Assembly: GCA_963922205.1 (NCBI GenBank)
Contig: CAWUHX010000143.1
Span: 1 to 64,000 of the forward strand
Source: Romanomermis culicivorax
Taxonomy: Eukaryota > Nematoda > Enoplea > Mermithida > Mermithidae
Length of the DNA stretch: 64,000 nt
Reading direction: 5' to 3'
The translations under genes and the position numbers were made by a program. The notes below the pieces were generated by a model, which saw nothing but the letters and a program-made list of their open reading frames with translations, was not told the origin of the DNA and made no database searches. Of the stretch, positions 10,610 through 21,473 are shown piece after piece. The stretch's first letter is position 1. Each line of letters opens with the position of its first letter.

Positions 10610-13296
10610 GATCAACAACGAAAAAGAATAATCGCTGGCAATTTTTACTGAAAACTGTGTGCTGAAAGCCTAGAAAGATAAGAACCATAAACTTTTTGAT
10701 CATCATATTGGTTGCCATATTTTCACGCATGTTTATGCTGACTCACACTGATAAAATTCGTGGTGGGCATTACGATCCACACGTTAAACTCGTATTGCGA
10801 ACAATTTCTCTTTCAGTGACATCCAAATTTCCAATTCTAGTCAAAAAACGAAAATTTTCCTGTTACATTATTATGTTTCCACTGATGCTAATTCATTTCA
10901 GCAATGCGATGGGCCTGGAACTGATCTTTCTACTCAAATTTCAAGTTTCATAGAAAGGGAATTGTTTTGAGCATAATTCTATTGGTATCCGAGGCATCCA
11001 ATGAATCAATCCAAAAGGGTACAACGAACTATTGAATTAGTAATGGGCTACTAATACTAATAAACTGCTACGCATTAAATCGCTTCTTGTTGGTTTGGAT
11101 CAGAATTTTAGATTATCATTGACTTTAAACTATCGGGGCTTCCAATGTCAAGCTGTAGTCGTGCGGTTTTTTTCATACTATTCCAAAAGAACAGCTGCAT
11201 GATCATAGCTGAAAAACAAAAAGTTTTGCACGTTATTTTTTCTTTCACTGGAAACATAACCGCAGTAAGGTGTGAGTGGTGAGAATAGATTTCCTAGCCT
11301 GCAATGATAAAGCATAGGGCTGGCGTGCAATGGTTAAGCATGGGGCTAGCGTACAATGGTTAAAGATAGGACAAGAGTTTTCCTCAACTACAGGTTTCAA
11401 CGCCGGCGAAAGTTTTCCTCAACTACGGTTTCCCCTACTGGATCAATCAGATCCCCCAAACTTATACTCAACTACACTCTCACTAACCAAACACAACAAC
11501 ATCGTTGTGGCCTTTAAGGGCCAATGGGTCACGTGACTCCGTTACTACATTACCAGGCGTGTTCGGGCAAGTGATGGAGTCCAGCGTTTTCGCAAGTCAC
11601 ACTCAAGCCTTTTTCCGTTTTTTCCTACTCGCGGGCATTTTTCCATACGTTTTTGAGGCCGTTTCCGCGAGTGTTTTCTGTCATGTGGCCATATTCGGGT
11701 ATCGTTTTGAGTAGACTAGTCAATCACATCTTACCGTAAATTTCATGAATAGGTGCATAAGACAAAACTCAGTGTCAAAATAAATGGTTCATATGATAGT
11801 GGTGTAAAAATCAGTATGCGATTTAGAAAAAAATACATAAAGGGGAATAAGATATCAAAAATCTGTAAATTGCTTTGATTCGTTGTTCACAAAAATGTAT
11901 TACTTCTTCGTCTTGGGCCTACTGCTTGCTTTAGCTCTGCCATCAACATAATTACATTAACAAAACGGAATGATTCAAAATTGTAATGATTCAAAATGCT
12001 ACACAAGCACACGCCTAAGGCATGTCATTTCTCTACACATGGAAACAATCGTGATTTTCACTTAAGTGATTTGAAGAATTTCACGTAATGCTTGCCCAGA
12101 CTTGAATACCAATAATTTGAACTAAATGTCAAAGATGCCTCAAAACAGACTAAGAATTTTCAAAAATGAGTATAAAAGGAGGGATTCTGAAGATTCTTAA
12201 TCAAAACAGATTAAGAATCTTCAGATAGACACGAAAAAATTTAAAGAAAGCATTTTTGAGCTGAAATGTAGGGCTGAAATGTTTTAACATTATTTTATTC
12301 TCGCTTTTTTATTTTACTCTGGGGCCAGTTTCCCGAAGCTGACGAAAATTTCGTCAGCAAAATTTTCCAATTCGTTGACGAGATTTCGGGAACGTCATTT
12401 TTTGGGTTTCCCAAAGCTTTTCCCAAAGCTTCCCAAAACCATTTTTAATTCATTGACGAAATCCATGACGAGATTTGACGAACTTTGGTTCGTTGACGAA
12501 TTAATACTTGTGATTTGCAGTAACATTTTGAGCTTTTGATTTTGATTGTTAGTCAAAGTAATTACTGTATGTTGGAGCTTTCTTGTTCTCTGATTTTTCG
12601 TCTATTCGCCACCTTTTTTTCTTCAAATGAAGTCTTTTGAGAGACAAAATTTAGGAATGAGGAAAAAACCAAAAAAGCCTGTCTGTAGAAGTCGCTTTGC
12701 AGTGGCCCTGAAATATCATGTGTCTCTGCTATAGATCATAATGTAACATAAAGATTTGTAACAAATTAAAGATGGCTCAGAAATTAGCAGGCTATAGGAG
12801 AAATATTACAGTAACGTGAACGACCCGGCCCCAAATGTGATAGTTTTTGAAAAAAACAAAAGAGGGAAAAAGGCAAAGAAGGAAAAGAAACTATACATAA
12901 AGACAAAAGGACAAAACAGAAACTAAAATGAAAAAAAGAAAAACACAAACGCATATAAAATAATAAGGGAAATGGTGGAGAGAATGAAAAGAAAAAAGTG
13001 TATGGAAACAAAAGTGAAGAAACAAACAGAAATAACACACTATGAAAATAAAACGAAAAAGCAGTGGGATATAGAATTGTGTGATTCAAAATGTTGAGAA
13101 TAGAAAGAAGGAAACTGAACCAGAGGAAAGGATGAGAGGGAAACAAAAAAAATGTTATACAGAAAATAAACAAAATAAGGGAAAAGGATTAACAAAATGT
13201 TTTTTAGTGTTCACTTCACTTCTCTAATGTAGGACTTTCATAATGTTGTCACACCACGTATTGTTGACTTAGCACAAGATATAACAGTTTACTATA
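10610..13296. other. Intergenic stretch, no confident gene
   Basis: An 85-codon ORF at 10696-10953 (hydrophobic, unrecognised) is the longest plausible one. Around 12318-12520 are repeated gacgaaatttcgtcagc-type hairpins starting with a ggggccagtttc tip, resembling the GGGGCC repeat family. 12838-13190 is a purine-rich tract on the plus strand. Confidence 0.45.
12838..13190 (+). repeat. Purine-rich, pyrimidine-poor tract (about 350 bp)
   Basis: The plus strand is almost all A and G with scattered C/T (aaagagggaaaaaggcaaag and similar). The 129-codon minus-strand ORF over it is only Phe/Leu/Ser from the skewed composition. Confidence 0.7.
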
Positions 13297-13537
13297 GTCT
13301 GTTTTTCTTGAAATGCTTCCAGATAATGAAAGTGGAAAGCAAGTAGTATTTCAGATTTTTACAATTTTCTGATAAACAAAATGCCATGTTGGGCTAGAAA
13401 TTTGTAATCATACTGACCTGGCCTTAAGCGATTTTTCGAGTATAAAATTTTACAGTAAGAACTTTATGTAAACGATTTCGACGAAAAAACCGATTTGTGT
13501 CACTTTTGTATCTGGAAGCATTTTATAAAAAACAGAC
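13297..13537. repeat. MITE, GTCTGTTTTT family, best preserved copy
   Basis: 241 bp, flanked by TA (13295-13296, 13538-13539). Left GTCTGTTTTTCTTGAAATGC and right GCATTTTATAAAAAACAGAC are inverse repeats. Related copies are at 804, 8854, 48260, 58522 and 62687. Confidence 0.88.
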
Positions 13538-13545
13538 TATAAGTA

Positions 13546-14914
13546 CAGGAAAGTAAAGCAGATATTTTATAGCATAAGGCGAAATGTAACATTTAAAACT
13601 GCTCCTAAAATTTGCATGGCGGGCACTAAAGTGAGACGGGCGCCAGAGTAAAGACCCGTTTACACTCCATGAGAGCGCGTTCGCGCTGGCACACGCGAGC
13701 ATTTTCAACCAATCAGAATGCTCACACAGTTTATGTTGAATGGTGAGTCCTATGCAGTGCTTTTTTCACTGAAACGCCTTTTTTGTGAACTCCCTGTTCC
13801 CGGGACGCATTGCTTCAGTGCTAAACCCGAATAAAACTGCTTATTACTTGCTATTATTCTTGTAACTACGTTATTTGCTCGTTTTTACTCCGATTTTCAC
13901 TGGGTCTGACTAAAAGACGGACAAAAACAGGTACGGACACGGACAGCAGACAGATGTCTATGGACAGCGAGTCAGTGTCCATTTTTCAAACCGGTCACAT
14001 AGCTAACGTCTAGCACGAAGCCTACGCCTAAACCTATGCTTAGACATAAGTTTAGTCCTAGCCCGTGTTACAGACACCTGCCCATTGTCTGTGTTTTACT
14101 TTGTCCCACTTTTTCCTCCAGTCTCATTTTAAATTCATTTATCAACATTTCAATAATTACTTTTATTGCTTAATTGATCTTATGTCAAACTATGAATTAA
14201 AAACATTTAAAAATCAATCCTAATCATCTAGTAAAAAGGTGTCAACTTTACTCAAATATGCAGGGTTCATAGCAACTGGGAAAATGGAGAAAAGACCGGG
14301 AGTTTTTAGTTGGACCAGGAAAACAGGGAGAACTGGGAAAAAGCCAGGAAAGATAAATTTAAAAGATAATATTCCTACATTAGGAAGAAAGGAAAAGTGA
14401 GTTTGACTGAAAAAAGGCGAGAAAAAGCAGGAATTCTAAAAACTGGACTCCTGGAGTTTACTTGAGTTCTTACACATTGTCGTATGCGCTATTAGCAAGT
14501 GCACTGTGTGTTAAATGCACCATTTGCAAATGTGCATTGTTTGTTTGCGCCATAATTCTAATTGGACACTGAAAAGATGGTATCAAATGAGAAATGTAAT
14601 CATTATTGGAGACCACACAAACTAGGGAAAAACAGCATTGTAAATTATCGTAGAATTATACAGGACCACACATCTAGTCACATGGCCACAGAGTTGTAAA
14701 TTATCAGAAAGAAATTATGTCGCATTTGGAACTTTCAGAATTTTTTACACTCAAGCTGGGTCCTACCTTGATGCATTGTATGTCATAATAAGCAAGGATG
14801 TGTCTTCATCTATGCAAATTTGATGCACTGTTTTACATTACCATAATGACTATAAATAGCTCAAGCCACCTTGAATAGCTCTCTCTCTCTCTCTTTAAAT
14901 GGTGGAAAATAAAA
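13546..14914. other. Non-coding stretch left of the nested elements
   Basis: A (CT)n microsatellite lies at about 14878-14895. A short cgggcgccagagtaaag stretch (about 13636-13655) resembles the array at 44513. No exon or RNA gene seen. Confidence 0.45.
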
Positions 14915-15012
14915 GATTGTGCCCCAACATTGCCACCATCCCAACATTGCCACTGTCCCAACATTGCCATGGTCTCAATATTGCCATCGAAAAATCCCAA
15001 CATTGCCACCAT

Positions 15013-15330
15013 AGTAGTACCTCTTGACCCTTCAGGGTGTCACCCATGCATTTTCTAAAAACTTGATGTTTACTTTTCAGCTTGGGTGCCTTGTTTCTTA
15101 GTGCATATCAAACTGGTTCTTGTATATAAAACTCACATAGACAAACTGATAAAGTATAGTCTCTACCTCTTGCCTGTTCTAAAAATAGATTTCTCCGAAA
15201 ACTTGATGTTTACTTTCCAGCTTGACATTTTGTACTGCGTAGTTCGTTTTTTATCTGTAAACTGGTTCTTGTATATAAATCTCATGTAGACAAATCAATG
15301 AAATATAGTCAACTTGCTTTTCCCTTTCCA
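15013..15330. repeat. Polinton left terminal inverted repeat
   Basis: About 318 bp matching the inverse of 41125-41450. It holds two tandem sub-repeats, each with acttgatgtttacttt(t/c)cagctt followed by cttgtatataaa and agacaaa; the tatataaa could act as a TATA element for terminal genes. Confidence 0.88.
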
Positions 15331-15523
15331 AACTCTCTTAATAGGCAACTGATTATTTGAAGCAAAGTATTGATGCAGCTTTTTCTATCATACTGAAAAA
15401 CTGGCTCATATTTTCAATTTTGATGCATTTGGAAGGGAATAGTACACAAATAACAATTTTACTTGGATCAGAAACTTACAGTAATGAATGTAAATTATGA
15501 TTTGCAAGTGTTGCTAATTTTTC

Positions 15524-15940
15524 ATGACAAAATATCAACATGCTGATTATTTTGGAGTGTACAGGTCTCGTCAACAAAGATTTTTTATTTATGCTCCTTC
15601 TTTTTTCAAAATGCAGTTGTGTCTCAGCTCTGATATTTATTTGCTGATATCAGCTCACAAAAACTATGTCAACTTTGGCTTTAGAAGATACTTTATCGAG
15701 AACAATCAAGTCATACCCACAAAAAATGGTATGAATTTGATCAACCCGCAATATAAAAAGCTTGTGCAAGTCTCGGAGGATTTACTTTCTAAAGCCAAAA
15801 GTGGAAGGCAGACAGAGTATGATTTGGGTTATAATTTGACTGTGCGAATAAAACAAAATGGCAATACAGGGCTGCCTCATAATATTTTAGTTTTTGACAA
15901 TGAATATACTAAAAAGTCATTTACAATTGCTTTTGAGTAA
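15524..15940 (+). CDS. Polinton ORF with PC4/p15-like domain (tentative)
   Basis: 138 codons from an ATG, opposite in strand to all other Polinton genes and converging on the major capsid gene. Residues about 45-90 (KNYVNFGFRRYF, then IPTKNGMNLINPQYKKL) resemble the C-terminal half of the PC4 transcriptional coactivator domain, a single-stranded-DNA-binding fold: an R-x-Y/W strand, P-x-K-x-G-M/I-x-L turn and a Q-Y/W-x-x-L helix. The tail (DLGYNLTVRIKQNG) could be another strand pair of such a fold. If so, the protein may bind DNA or act in transcription of the element. Uninterrupted frame, unlike its neighbours. I am unsure of the assignment. Confidence 0.5.
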   Translation: MTKYQHADYFGVYRSRQQRFFIYAPSFFKMQLCLSSDIYLLISAHKNYVNFGFRRYFIENNQVIPTKNGMNLINPQYKKLVQVSEDLLSKAKSGRQTEYDLGYNLTVRIKQNGNTGLPHNILVFDNEYTKKSFTIAFE

Positions 15941-15955
15941 TTTGAGGCTTGGACT

Positions 15956-16617
15956 TCAGTTGCAAAACAAATTGATTACATCATGAATGCCATTTGGAAA
16001 GTGTACGGAATTGGAAATCAAAGCCGAGGCAATGAAACTATGGATGAAAAGACACACTTGAAGAAACAGAAATTGATTGTTTTCAGGATCCTTATCTGCA
16101 TAGTACATGCCGGCTTGCAGTTGGCTACACTTTGCATCGGTACTAAAGTTTAGTTCTGTCTCCATCAATGCCATATAAGCATATTCATCACCACTAAAAT
16201 TAAAAAAATCAATGCATAACACAACTACAAAATGAAAAATAAATTTACCTATCAGATAATAATTTTCCATTGAGAAACACTTTGATTTGGTGAAAGAATG
16301 TCTTTCCTATCAGATTAATTGGTAAAACTAAATCTCCACCATATGCATTGGTATCAGCATTTTGCGTGACTTTACAGTCGCTGCCATTGGGTTTTGTTAT
16401 GGGTAACACAAAGTATACATAATTCTTTGATAAATCCAACATGTACAAATCTGGTGACAGTTTGAACTCATATGGTCCTTCATTAGTACATGGATTTTGG
16501 AGTTACACTCCCGACTAGAATGATCATTTTATAGCCACTTGTATTGGTGGTACTGTGAACAAGTCAAGCTCACTTTTTGTACTTGGTAGTGAGCCTTCAT
16601 CTAATAGTTTGCTCATA
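15956..16617 (-). pseudogene. Polinton major capsid protein (double jelly-roll), broken and truncated
   Basis: The start is ATG at 16617 (SKLLDEGS...KSELDL, the usual N-terminus). A one-base insertion near 16560 and three stop codons within 16490-16530 break the frame. It resumes with NEGPYEFKLSPDLYMLDLSK and GDLVLPINLIGKTFF, jelly-roll strands typical of Polinton MCP. An in-phase 55-nt intron (16248-16194; TAG|GTAAAT to TTTTAG) is predicted before GDEYAYMALMETELNF. Homology fades after about 16060, so the second jelly roll is missing. It would have formed the main shell of a virion; this copy cannot. Confidence 0.82.
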
Positions 16618-16618
16618 T

Positions 16619-17086
16619 TCACTTGGTAAAAATGTCTCTTAAACCAACCGCCTTATGCAAGCTTTTCTTTTTATGTACTGGAGTAAGAGAATGCATCCTC
16701 TTCCTTTCATATGTTTTCTGCTTTGGAGTATGTCCTAAGCCACTACCCTTTTGTACAATGTTATCTCCAGCTTGATGTAGTAAGTTACTCACTGCTTTTT
16801 GGCCGTGTTCTCTCATGCTGTCTGATAATGGTCTACCATCAGCCAGATCTGCAGCTATTTTCAATCCAGTTGTCAATGCTTGCTTCCCTGCTGACTTTAG
16901 TAAGGGCATAGCCATTCTGAACAGACTTTTGAAGAAACTACCTAATCCAGCACTCCTGTGATAGGCCCCATAAGCTCGGAAAGCAGGTAATTTGTCTCCT
17001 AGCTGATACTGTTGTTGACTTCCCAATGAACTTTCATAAAATGACTGCCAGTATGCAGTACTTTCTGGTAGATATACTGAATGCAT
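16619..17086 (-). CDS. Polinton small virion-associated protein (GLGSFFKSLFR family)
   Basis: 155 codons from ATG 17086, overlapping the end of the minor capsid gene. The hydrophobic amphipathic block GLGSFFKSLFRMAMPLLKSA, then KQALTTGLKIAADLADG, and the basic C-terminus (HTPKQKTYERKRMH, HKKKSLHK) are typical of a protein found next to capsid genes in Polintons, sometimes compared with adenovirus membrane-active/core proteins. Its exact role is not established. The frame is open throughout, in contrast to the flanking capsid genes. Start at 17086 was chosen because upstream codons lack another ATG. Confidence 0.72.
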   Translation of the reverse strand: MHSVYLPESTAYWQSFYESSLGSQQQYQLGDKLPAFRAYGAYHRSAGLGSFFKSLFRMAMPLLKSAGKQALTTGLKIAADLADGRPLSDSMREHGQKAVSNLLHQAGDNIVQKGSGLGHTPKQKTYERKRMHSLTPVHKKKSLHKAVGLRDIFTK

Positions 17087-17087
17087 T

Positions 17088-17893
17088 CTAAACAAATATG
17101 TAAGAGCTTTTCCGAAAGTGCAGCTTCATGAAAACCTTACCAAATTCAAATGATAAGACTTCTCCAATGTCTGTCCTTATATTGATTTCAATATGACTAA
17201 TATCTTTGAGGAGTACAGGTATGTAATGATGATTGTCATATGTTCTATTTATAACACTACCATGCTTTCCGTGCACATCTATGATATGTAATAATGGAGC
17301 CATTGTGTTTCCTACAATTTGGTTTTCAACAATGTTACAGTAAACATAAAAGGTTTCAAAATGAGCAGATAAGTCTGGCTTGAATCTGCTGAGCTGGGAA
17401 GCTCTATAATCATCTACTGTTGTATATTCCTCCCCTCCAACCAGATACTTGTTAAAAATGATTCTATCATCAAATTCTAATAGATCCATCATTCTTCTAG
17501 ATAGAGTAATAATAGACACATTCCAGTAATCTGAAGTTGCTGTGATTCGTCTCTGTTTGTCATCGTATTCAAACAAACAATACAAATCTCTATATTCACG
17601 TCGTTTTTTTCTAAAACTATGGCTTTGTTTAGTGCATTGGTTAGATAATAGATTGTTTCATAGTTTCCTTGAGGAATAGTCACATGGATTTCAGCATTCT
17701 GCAACTCTATACTGACCACATTTGCATCATTTGTACTGCCAAGAATATACCAACTTACAGGATAGATAATTTCTGCTAAGCCAACTTCCCAATGACCTGA
17801 TAATTTCAGCTGCTGTGGTAAAGTAACCCTGAAATTTGATGCTGAATCACCCACCTCAGTATAGCTTGGTAGAGTAACATAAAATTGTGTCAT
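17088..17893 (-). pseudogene. Polinton minor capsid (penton-like) protein, frameshifted
   Basis: From ATG 17893 the frame gives MTQFYVTLPSYTEVG and then GHWEVGLAEIIYPVSWY, the conserved N-terminus of the Polinton minor (single jelly-roll) capsid protein. Around 17585 the frame shifts; the other frame continues with EYDDKQRRITATSDYW to a stop at 17088. One frameshift is the only lesion seen. The protein would occupy capsid vertices. Confidence 0.82.
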
Positions 17894-17901
17894 CTTCTGA
17901 T

Positions 17902-18473
17902 TTAGACTGCAGACTTTATTAATGAGTCAAGTGATGAATGGAAGCATTTATATACCATTTTTTTAAAGTAATGCAAAGATGTACAACTCTGATGGTTTTT
18001 ACAACACATACAATGATGAAACTTAAAGGATTTGTACAAAAAACTGCAAACTAGTTTATCATTAAAAGTTGCTTCGTCTGGACAAAAGTGTTTTAATATA
18101 AATGGAAGCTTCATTCTATGAACCCAATGATATAAAAGTACAAACAATAAACACCAGAAACTGATCTATCCCAACCCTGCAAGCCCACAGAGTTATAACT
18201 TTGCACTTAACTATTTAAATTCATGAAATCAATATATTCTTGTATATATGGGCACATACCATAAGAGTCATAATAATCAACATGTCCATTTTGATCAAAG
18301 TTCATTGTGATCCAATATTGACCTGGTTCATTTGAGGTATCTGTATTTGGGATAATAGCTGCTGGATATCTAGTTATCATCCAATTTAGCTGATCTCTAG
18401 CAAAAACACCATGGAAAACCTTCTTCAGAGATGCATCTCTCTGGATTAGTTGAACAATCTCCTACGAGTTCAT
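17902..18473 (-). pseudogene. Polinton adenain-like cysteine protease, broken, active site lost
   Basis: Start ATG 18473 overlaps the integrase stop (ATGA). GVFARDQL, NTDTSNEPG and YYDSYG are hallmarks of Polinton PRO, a capsid-maturation protease related to adenovirus adenain. A TAG sits at codon 4 and a TAA at 18207-18209; beyond it the same frame reads SGVYCLYF, then a frameshift near 18140 leads to PDEATFNDKLV. The catalytic His of the usual HW motif is Tyr (GQYWIT), and the nucleophile Cys before GVYCLYF is Ser. So the enzyme is dead both by stops and by residue loss. Confidence 0.78.
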
Positions 18474-19549
18474 TGCAAGTCATTTTCATTAATCCATTCA
18501 TTGAACTTATCTGGGTAACCACTCCATTTGACAAAAAGCTTTACAGATCCATCAATGATCCTTTTTCGTTTTAAAACTTTTTCAATTTTGAAGGTTTTTG
18601 TGTTATCAAATACAACTCTTTGCAATTCTTTTGCATAAAATGTACCCTGTATTTCTTCTCCTTGTAGATCATTGATTTTATATAAGGGCTCAGTAGTACG
18701 ATTCAATACTTTATATACACAAAAAATTTTTTCTGTCCACTGTGGTAGATAACCTTTATCAAAGTGCTGACAAAATTTAGAAATTTGTACATAGTCATTT
18801 ATTTGTAGAGTTGGATGTTGTGAGCTCTTTCTTGGGTACAGGCGATTTCTAATTTCTGATTCATTTTCATAAATGACATTCACAGGCTTTTCACCAATTG
18901 AACGATGAGTAGAATTGTTGTGTGCTCCAACTAGTTGTTGAAGTATATCTATCTATTTGAATGTCTTTCTGTCAGTGAAGTTTCTCGACATTTTTGATTT
19001 TAAGGTACGATTAAACCGTTCTACTGTTGAACATTTCACATCCTCATTTTGAGATGTAAAAAACTGTATCCCCTCTGAGTTTATGAGCTTTTGAAATTTG
19101 TAATTGACAAACTCTTTACCCTTATCTGTGCAAATACACCAAGGCTTCCTTCTGCTTGATATAACGTCTTTGAAAGCTGTACATACAGATAAGGCACCTT
19201 TATTTTTTAGTGGTCTTACCCATGCAAATTTGCTAAAAACATCAATATACCATATGATATACTTTTGTCTCTTGTTGTACTCGCTATATGCTTGCATATC
19301 AACCAAGTCAGCCTCCCATTAAGCATCAATGCCACTGATGTAACTTCTATCACGTTTGAACTTTTTATAGACCTGCTTATCTAATGTGTAAGGATCCTGT
19401 TTTTCTAGCCAATTCTTCACATCATTTAGAGTTATACTTCTGTCATACTGCTTTGCATGCTTGTACAGCTTGCAAACACCAGTGTAGGATCCAGAAGCCC
19501 CTATATCTGTATACAATGTTTTCAGGACTGCTTCTTTAGAAGTCATCAT
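18470..19549 (-). pseudogene. Polinton integrase (rve fold plus chromodomain) with two nonsense codons
   Basis: A single frame runs from ATG 19549 to TGA 18470, interrupted only by TAA at 19319-19321 and TAG at 18953-18955. The N-terminal part holds GSYTGVCKLYKHAK and WLEKQDPYTL. The catalytic core has DDE residues: Asp in YIDVFSKFAW (19241-19243), Asp in CTDKGKEF (19124-19126) and Glu in STVERFN (19019-19021), the last two spaced 35 residues apart. The C-terminal chromodomain is VLKRKRIIDGSVKLFVKW and SGYPDKFNEWINENDL. The TAA stands where a Gln is conserved (before WEADLVDM), so one C-to-T change explains it. Integrase inserts the element and makes the 6-bp target duplication. Confidence 0.88.
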
Positions 19550-19598
19550 ACTTCAACTTTTTCTTTTTCCCAGACTTTTTATCATTAGAAAAACTTAA

Positions 19599-19977
19599 TC
19601 ACTTTTTAACATCAACATTATGAAATGGAGGATTGTTGATTGTTTTGTCAGTTTTATAGTGATTAATGAGCTTTAAGCGATTTGGATTTCCAATATAGGC
19701 TTTGGGTACATTAAGCTTCACCAAATGTTGTGCAAATTCTCGATAACTTTCTGGAGGTAGAGCTGTAGGTCTGTCTCTTATAAAATCATGTAATAAATCT
19801 ATGATATTGCTGTTGGGTATCAATATCAACTGATTGTAGATATATATCATTCAGCTTACTATCTTGTAATTTAACCTCAATCTGCATTTTACTCTCTTCA
19901 TCGAGCTTCAAGTATCTGTGGAAAAGTTGTCCATATAGCTTATATTGAAGTTCTGCAGACATATTATTATTCTTCAA
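19599..19977 (-). pseudogene. Polinton conserved protein of unknown function, frameshifted
   Basis: Two overlapping frames: SAELQYKLYGQLFHRYLKL (19977 side) and then DLLHDFIRDR, ESYREFAQHLVKLNVPKAYI to a stop at 19599. The pattern (short helical N-terminus, then LL-x-F-x2-R, P-x2-Y-x2-F and a basic C-terminus) resembles a protein commonly encoded upstream of integrase in Polintons, but I cannot assign a function. Confidence 0.5.
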
Positions 19978-20096
19978 TATGTGTTCAAGCTACATTTTGA
20001 AATCAGATATTTGCTTTCTCAAACCATTATTAGAGTTTTCATCACTTTTCTTGTCAAACATGTCTTGCAGAACAAGAACCATTTTACTAGTGTATT

Positions 20097-20420
20097 TCAT
20101 GTTTTGATAACTTTGGGTAAAATTTCAGTAGCTAGTGCTAGTAGAGAGGGTAGAAGTATAGGTAAAAATCTACCACTTTGTATAATTTGCTGCTTTTTTG
20201 CTCTCAAGTTGATCTTTGCCCTGCTATATTTAGCAAGCTTTTTCTTCTTTAGGGTACTTATGGGAATATGTCCTTTCAGCAAGTTGCAAAAAATTTCACA
20301 TGAACAATGCACAAATTCATCCAGCAAAGTTTTTAATAGTGCACTTCTTTGTTTCGTATGATTACTGCAGCAATTTAAGACATGTAGATGGTGAATGTAC
20401 TTTTGCAGCAACTTTGACAT
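20097..20420 (-). CDS. Polinton small basic protein with C-terminal hydrophobic helix
   Basis: 107 codons from ATG 20420, intact. Pattern KQRSALLKTLLDEFVHCSCE, NLLKGHIPISTLKKKKL, a basic stretch and GRFLPILLPSLLALATEILP is that of a small protein widely present in Polintons and adintovirus-like elements: helical N-half, Arg/Lys-rich middle and a membrane-spanning or membrane-active tail. Function unknown; a virion or membrane role is only inferred. Confidence 0.65.
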   Translation of the reverse strand: MSKLLQKYIHHLHVLNCCSNHTKQRSALLKTLLDEFVHCSCEIFCNLLKGHIPISTLKKKKLAKYSRAKINLRAKKQQIIQSGRFLPILLPSLLALATEILPKVIKT

Positions 20421-20494
20421 GGCATTCTATTAGAAATTCAAAATGAATAATGAGACATTTCAGATAACAACAGCTATACATTTCAAGCTGGGGG

Positions 20495-21100
20495 TCATCT
20501 ATCATAGAGTGCATCCATCAGAACTGATATTTCATTGTTATCATACAGATTGAAACCATTTAATATTACACTCTGCAATGTTTCCCGCCAACAGCACACA
20601 TGTGTCTGATGATCTCCAATCAAAGTTGGACAATATTGCATATTTGTAAATTGTCCTTGTCTGGGCCTACACCATATGGTATTTCTAAAAAAGTTTCTTA
20701 AATGTACCACTTCATGTTTGTTATATGAAGTAATAAAACCAGCTCCTGTGAAACTTTTGTAATTTATGATTACAAGTTGACGGTTCTTTATATTCTTGTC
20801 ATCCTCGAGATCAATACTCTCAATTTTTGTATTGAGTACATTGAGTAATGAGGGTACCATATGTTTGATAATGTTGAATGTAGATGCCCTAATACTATCA
20901 AAACTGCTGCTCATGTCACAGCAGGCATAGAGATTGCCATTGTGGGGTATTTTTGTTGGACATCTTTCAGAATCAGGATCAAATAAACTGCCCATTTTGT
21001 TGCAAGCCAATGCTCTCAATAGGAAATTTCTAAAAGATACTTGTGCAGCAAGGGTTATGTTGTAAAAATCTACTCCAGGAGCAGATCCATAGGACCTCAT
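20495..21100 (-). CDS. Polinton-internal protein of unknown function (201 aa)
   Basis: Open from ATG 21100 to a stop at 20495, on the same strand as the other element genes. Residues to note: YACCDMSSSFDS, RQLVIINYKSFTGAGFIT, CWRETLQSVILNGF. No transmembrane segment or known motif. Composition looks coding. Not among the standard Polinton genes I can recognise, so possibly acquired or fast-evolving. A splice-acceptor-like tttcttacag lies just upstream (about 21118). Confidence 0.5.
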   Translation of the reverse strand: MRSYGSAPGVDFYNITLAAQVSFRNFLLRALACNKMGSLFDPDSERCPTKIPHNGNLYACCDMSSSFDSIRASTFNIIKHMVPSLLNVLNTKIESIDLEDDKNIKNRQLVIINYKSFTGAGFITSYNKHEVVHLRNFFRNTIWCRPRQGQFTNMQYCPTLIGDHQTHVCCWRETLQSVILNGFNLYDNNEISVLMDALYDR

Positions 21101-21257
21101 CAAAACGAGATGGCTGTAAGAAAGATCATCTGCACTTTTGAGGCTCTAGCAAACAGCTAATATCAGAGCTGCAAGAAAAGTGAAACACATTGTTTTATTA
21201 TAAGCCACACCTGAGAAACAACCATTCACCACCAAAATACAAACACAAAACTGAATA

Positions 21258-21473
21258 TTATAACATGCACATTGCTAATATAAAATAAATGGTTAATGAA
21301 AAACTGAAAATTTCATTTTGAAGTATCAATAAATAGAAAACATTTCTATCATATACACTGCTTTGATTGATCAACATGAAGTAGAACTTGTCTTCTTGGT
21401 TCAACCTGGCAAACAGGTCATCAATATACTGCCCATCTATGCATCTTTTTTTTAGTTCTCCAAAGAGCTCCAA
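21258..21473 (-). CDS. Short Polinton-internal ORF, unknown
   Basis: 71 codons with acidic/basic helix (ELFGELKKRCIDGQYIDDLF) and a hydrophobic end (FSFSLTIYFILAMCML) that could span a membrane. No homology recognised; coding status uncertain. Confidence 0.3.
   Translation of the reverse strand: MELFGELKKRCIDGQYIDDLFARLNQEDKFYFMLINQSSVYDRNVFYLLILQNEIFSFSLTIYFILAMCML

Noticed and set aside
12784..13173. 129-codon minus-strand ORF rich in Phe, Leu and Ser
   Set aside because: Produced by the purine-rich tract on the other strand; no motif and no start context.
14920..15012. CRISPR-like array of cccaacattgccacc units
   Set aside because: Eukaryotic context, units too short and spacers not unique; the inverse copy at 43842-43936 shows it is a transposon end.
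18207..19321. Stop codon reassignment (TAA/TAG read as Gln) to explain in-frame stops in Polinton genes
   Set aside because: The retrotransposon and host genes use TAG, TGA and TAA as normal stops. The Polinton genes also have frameshifts and lost catalytic residues, so decay is the simpler explanation.
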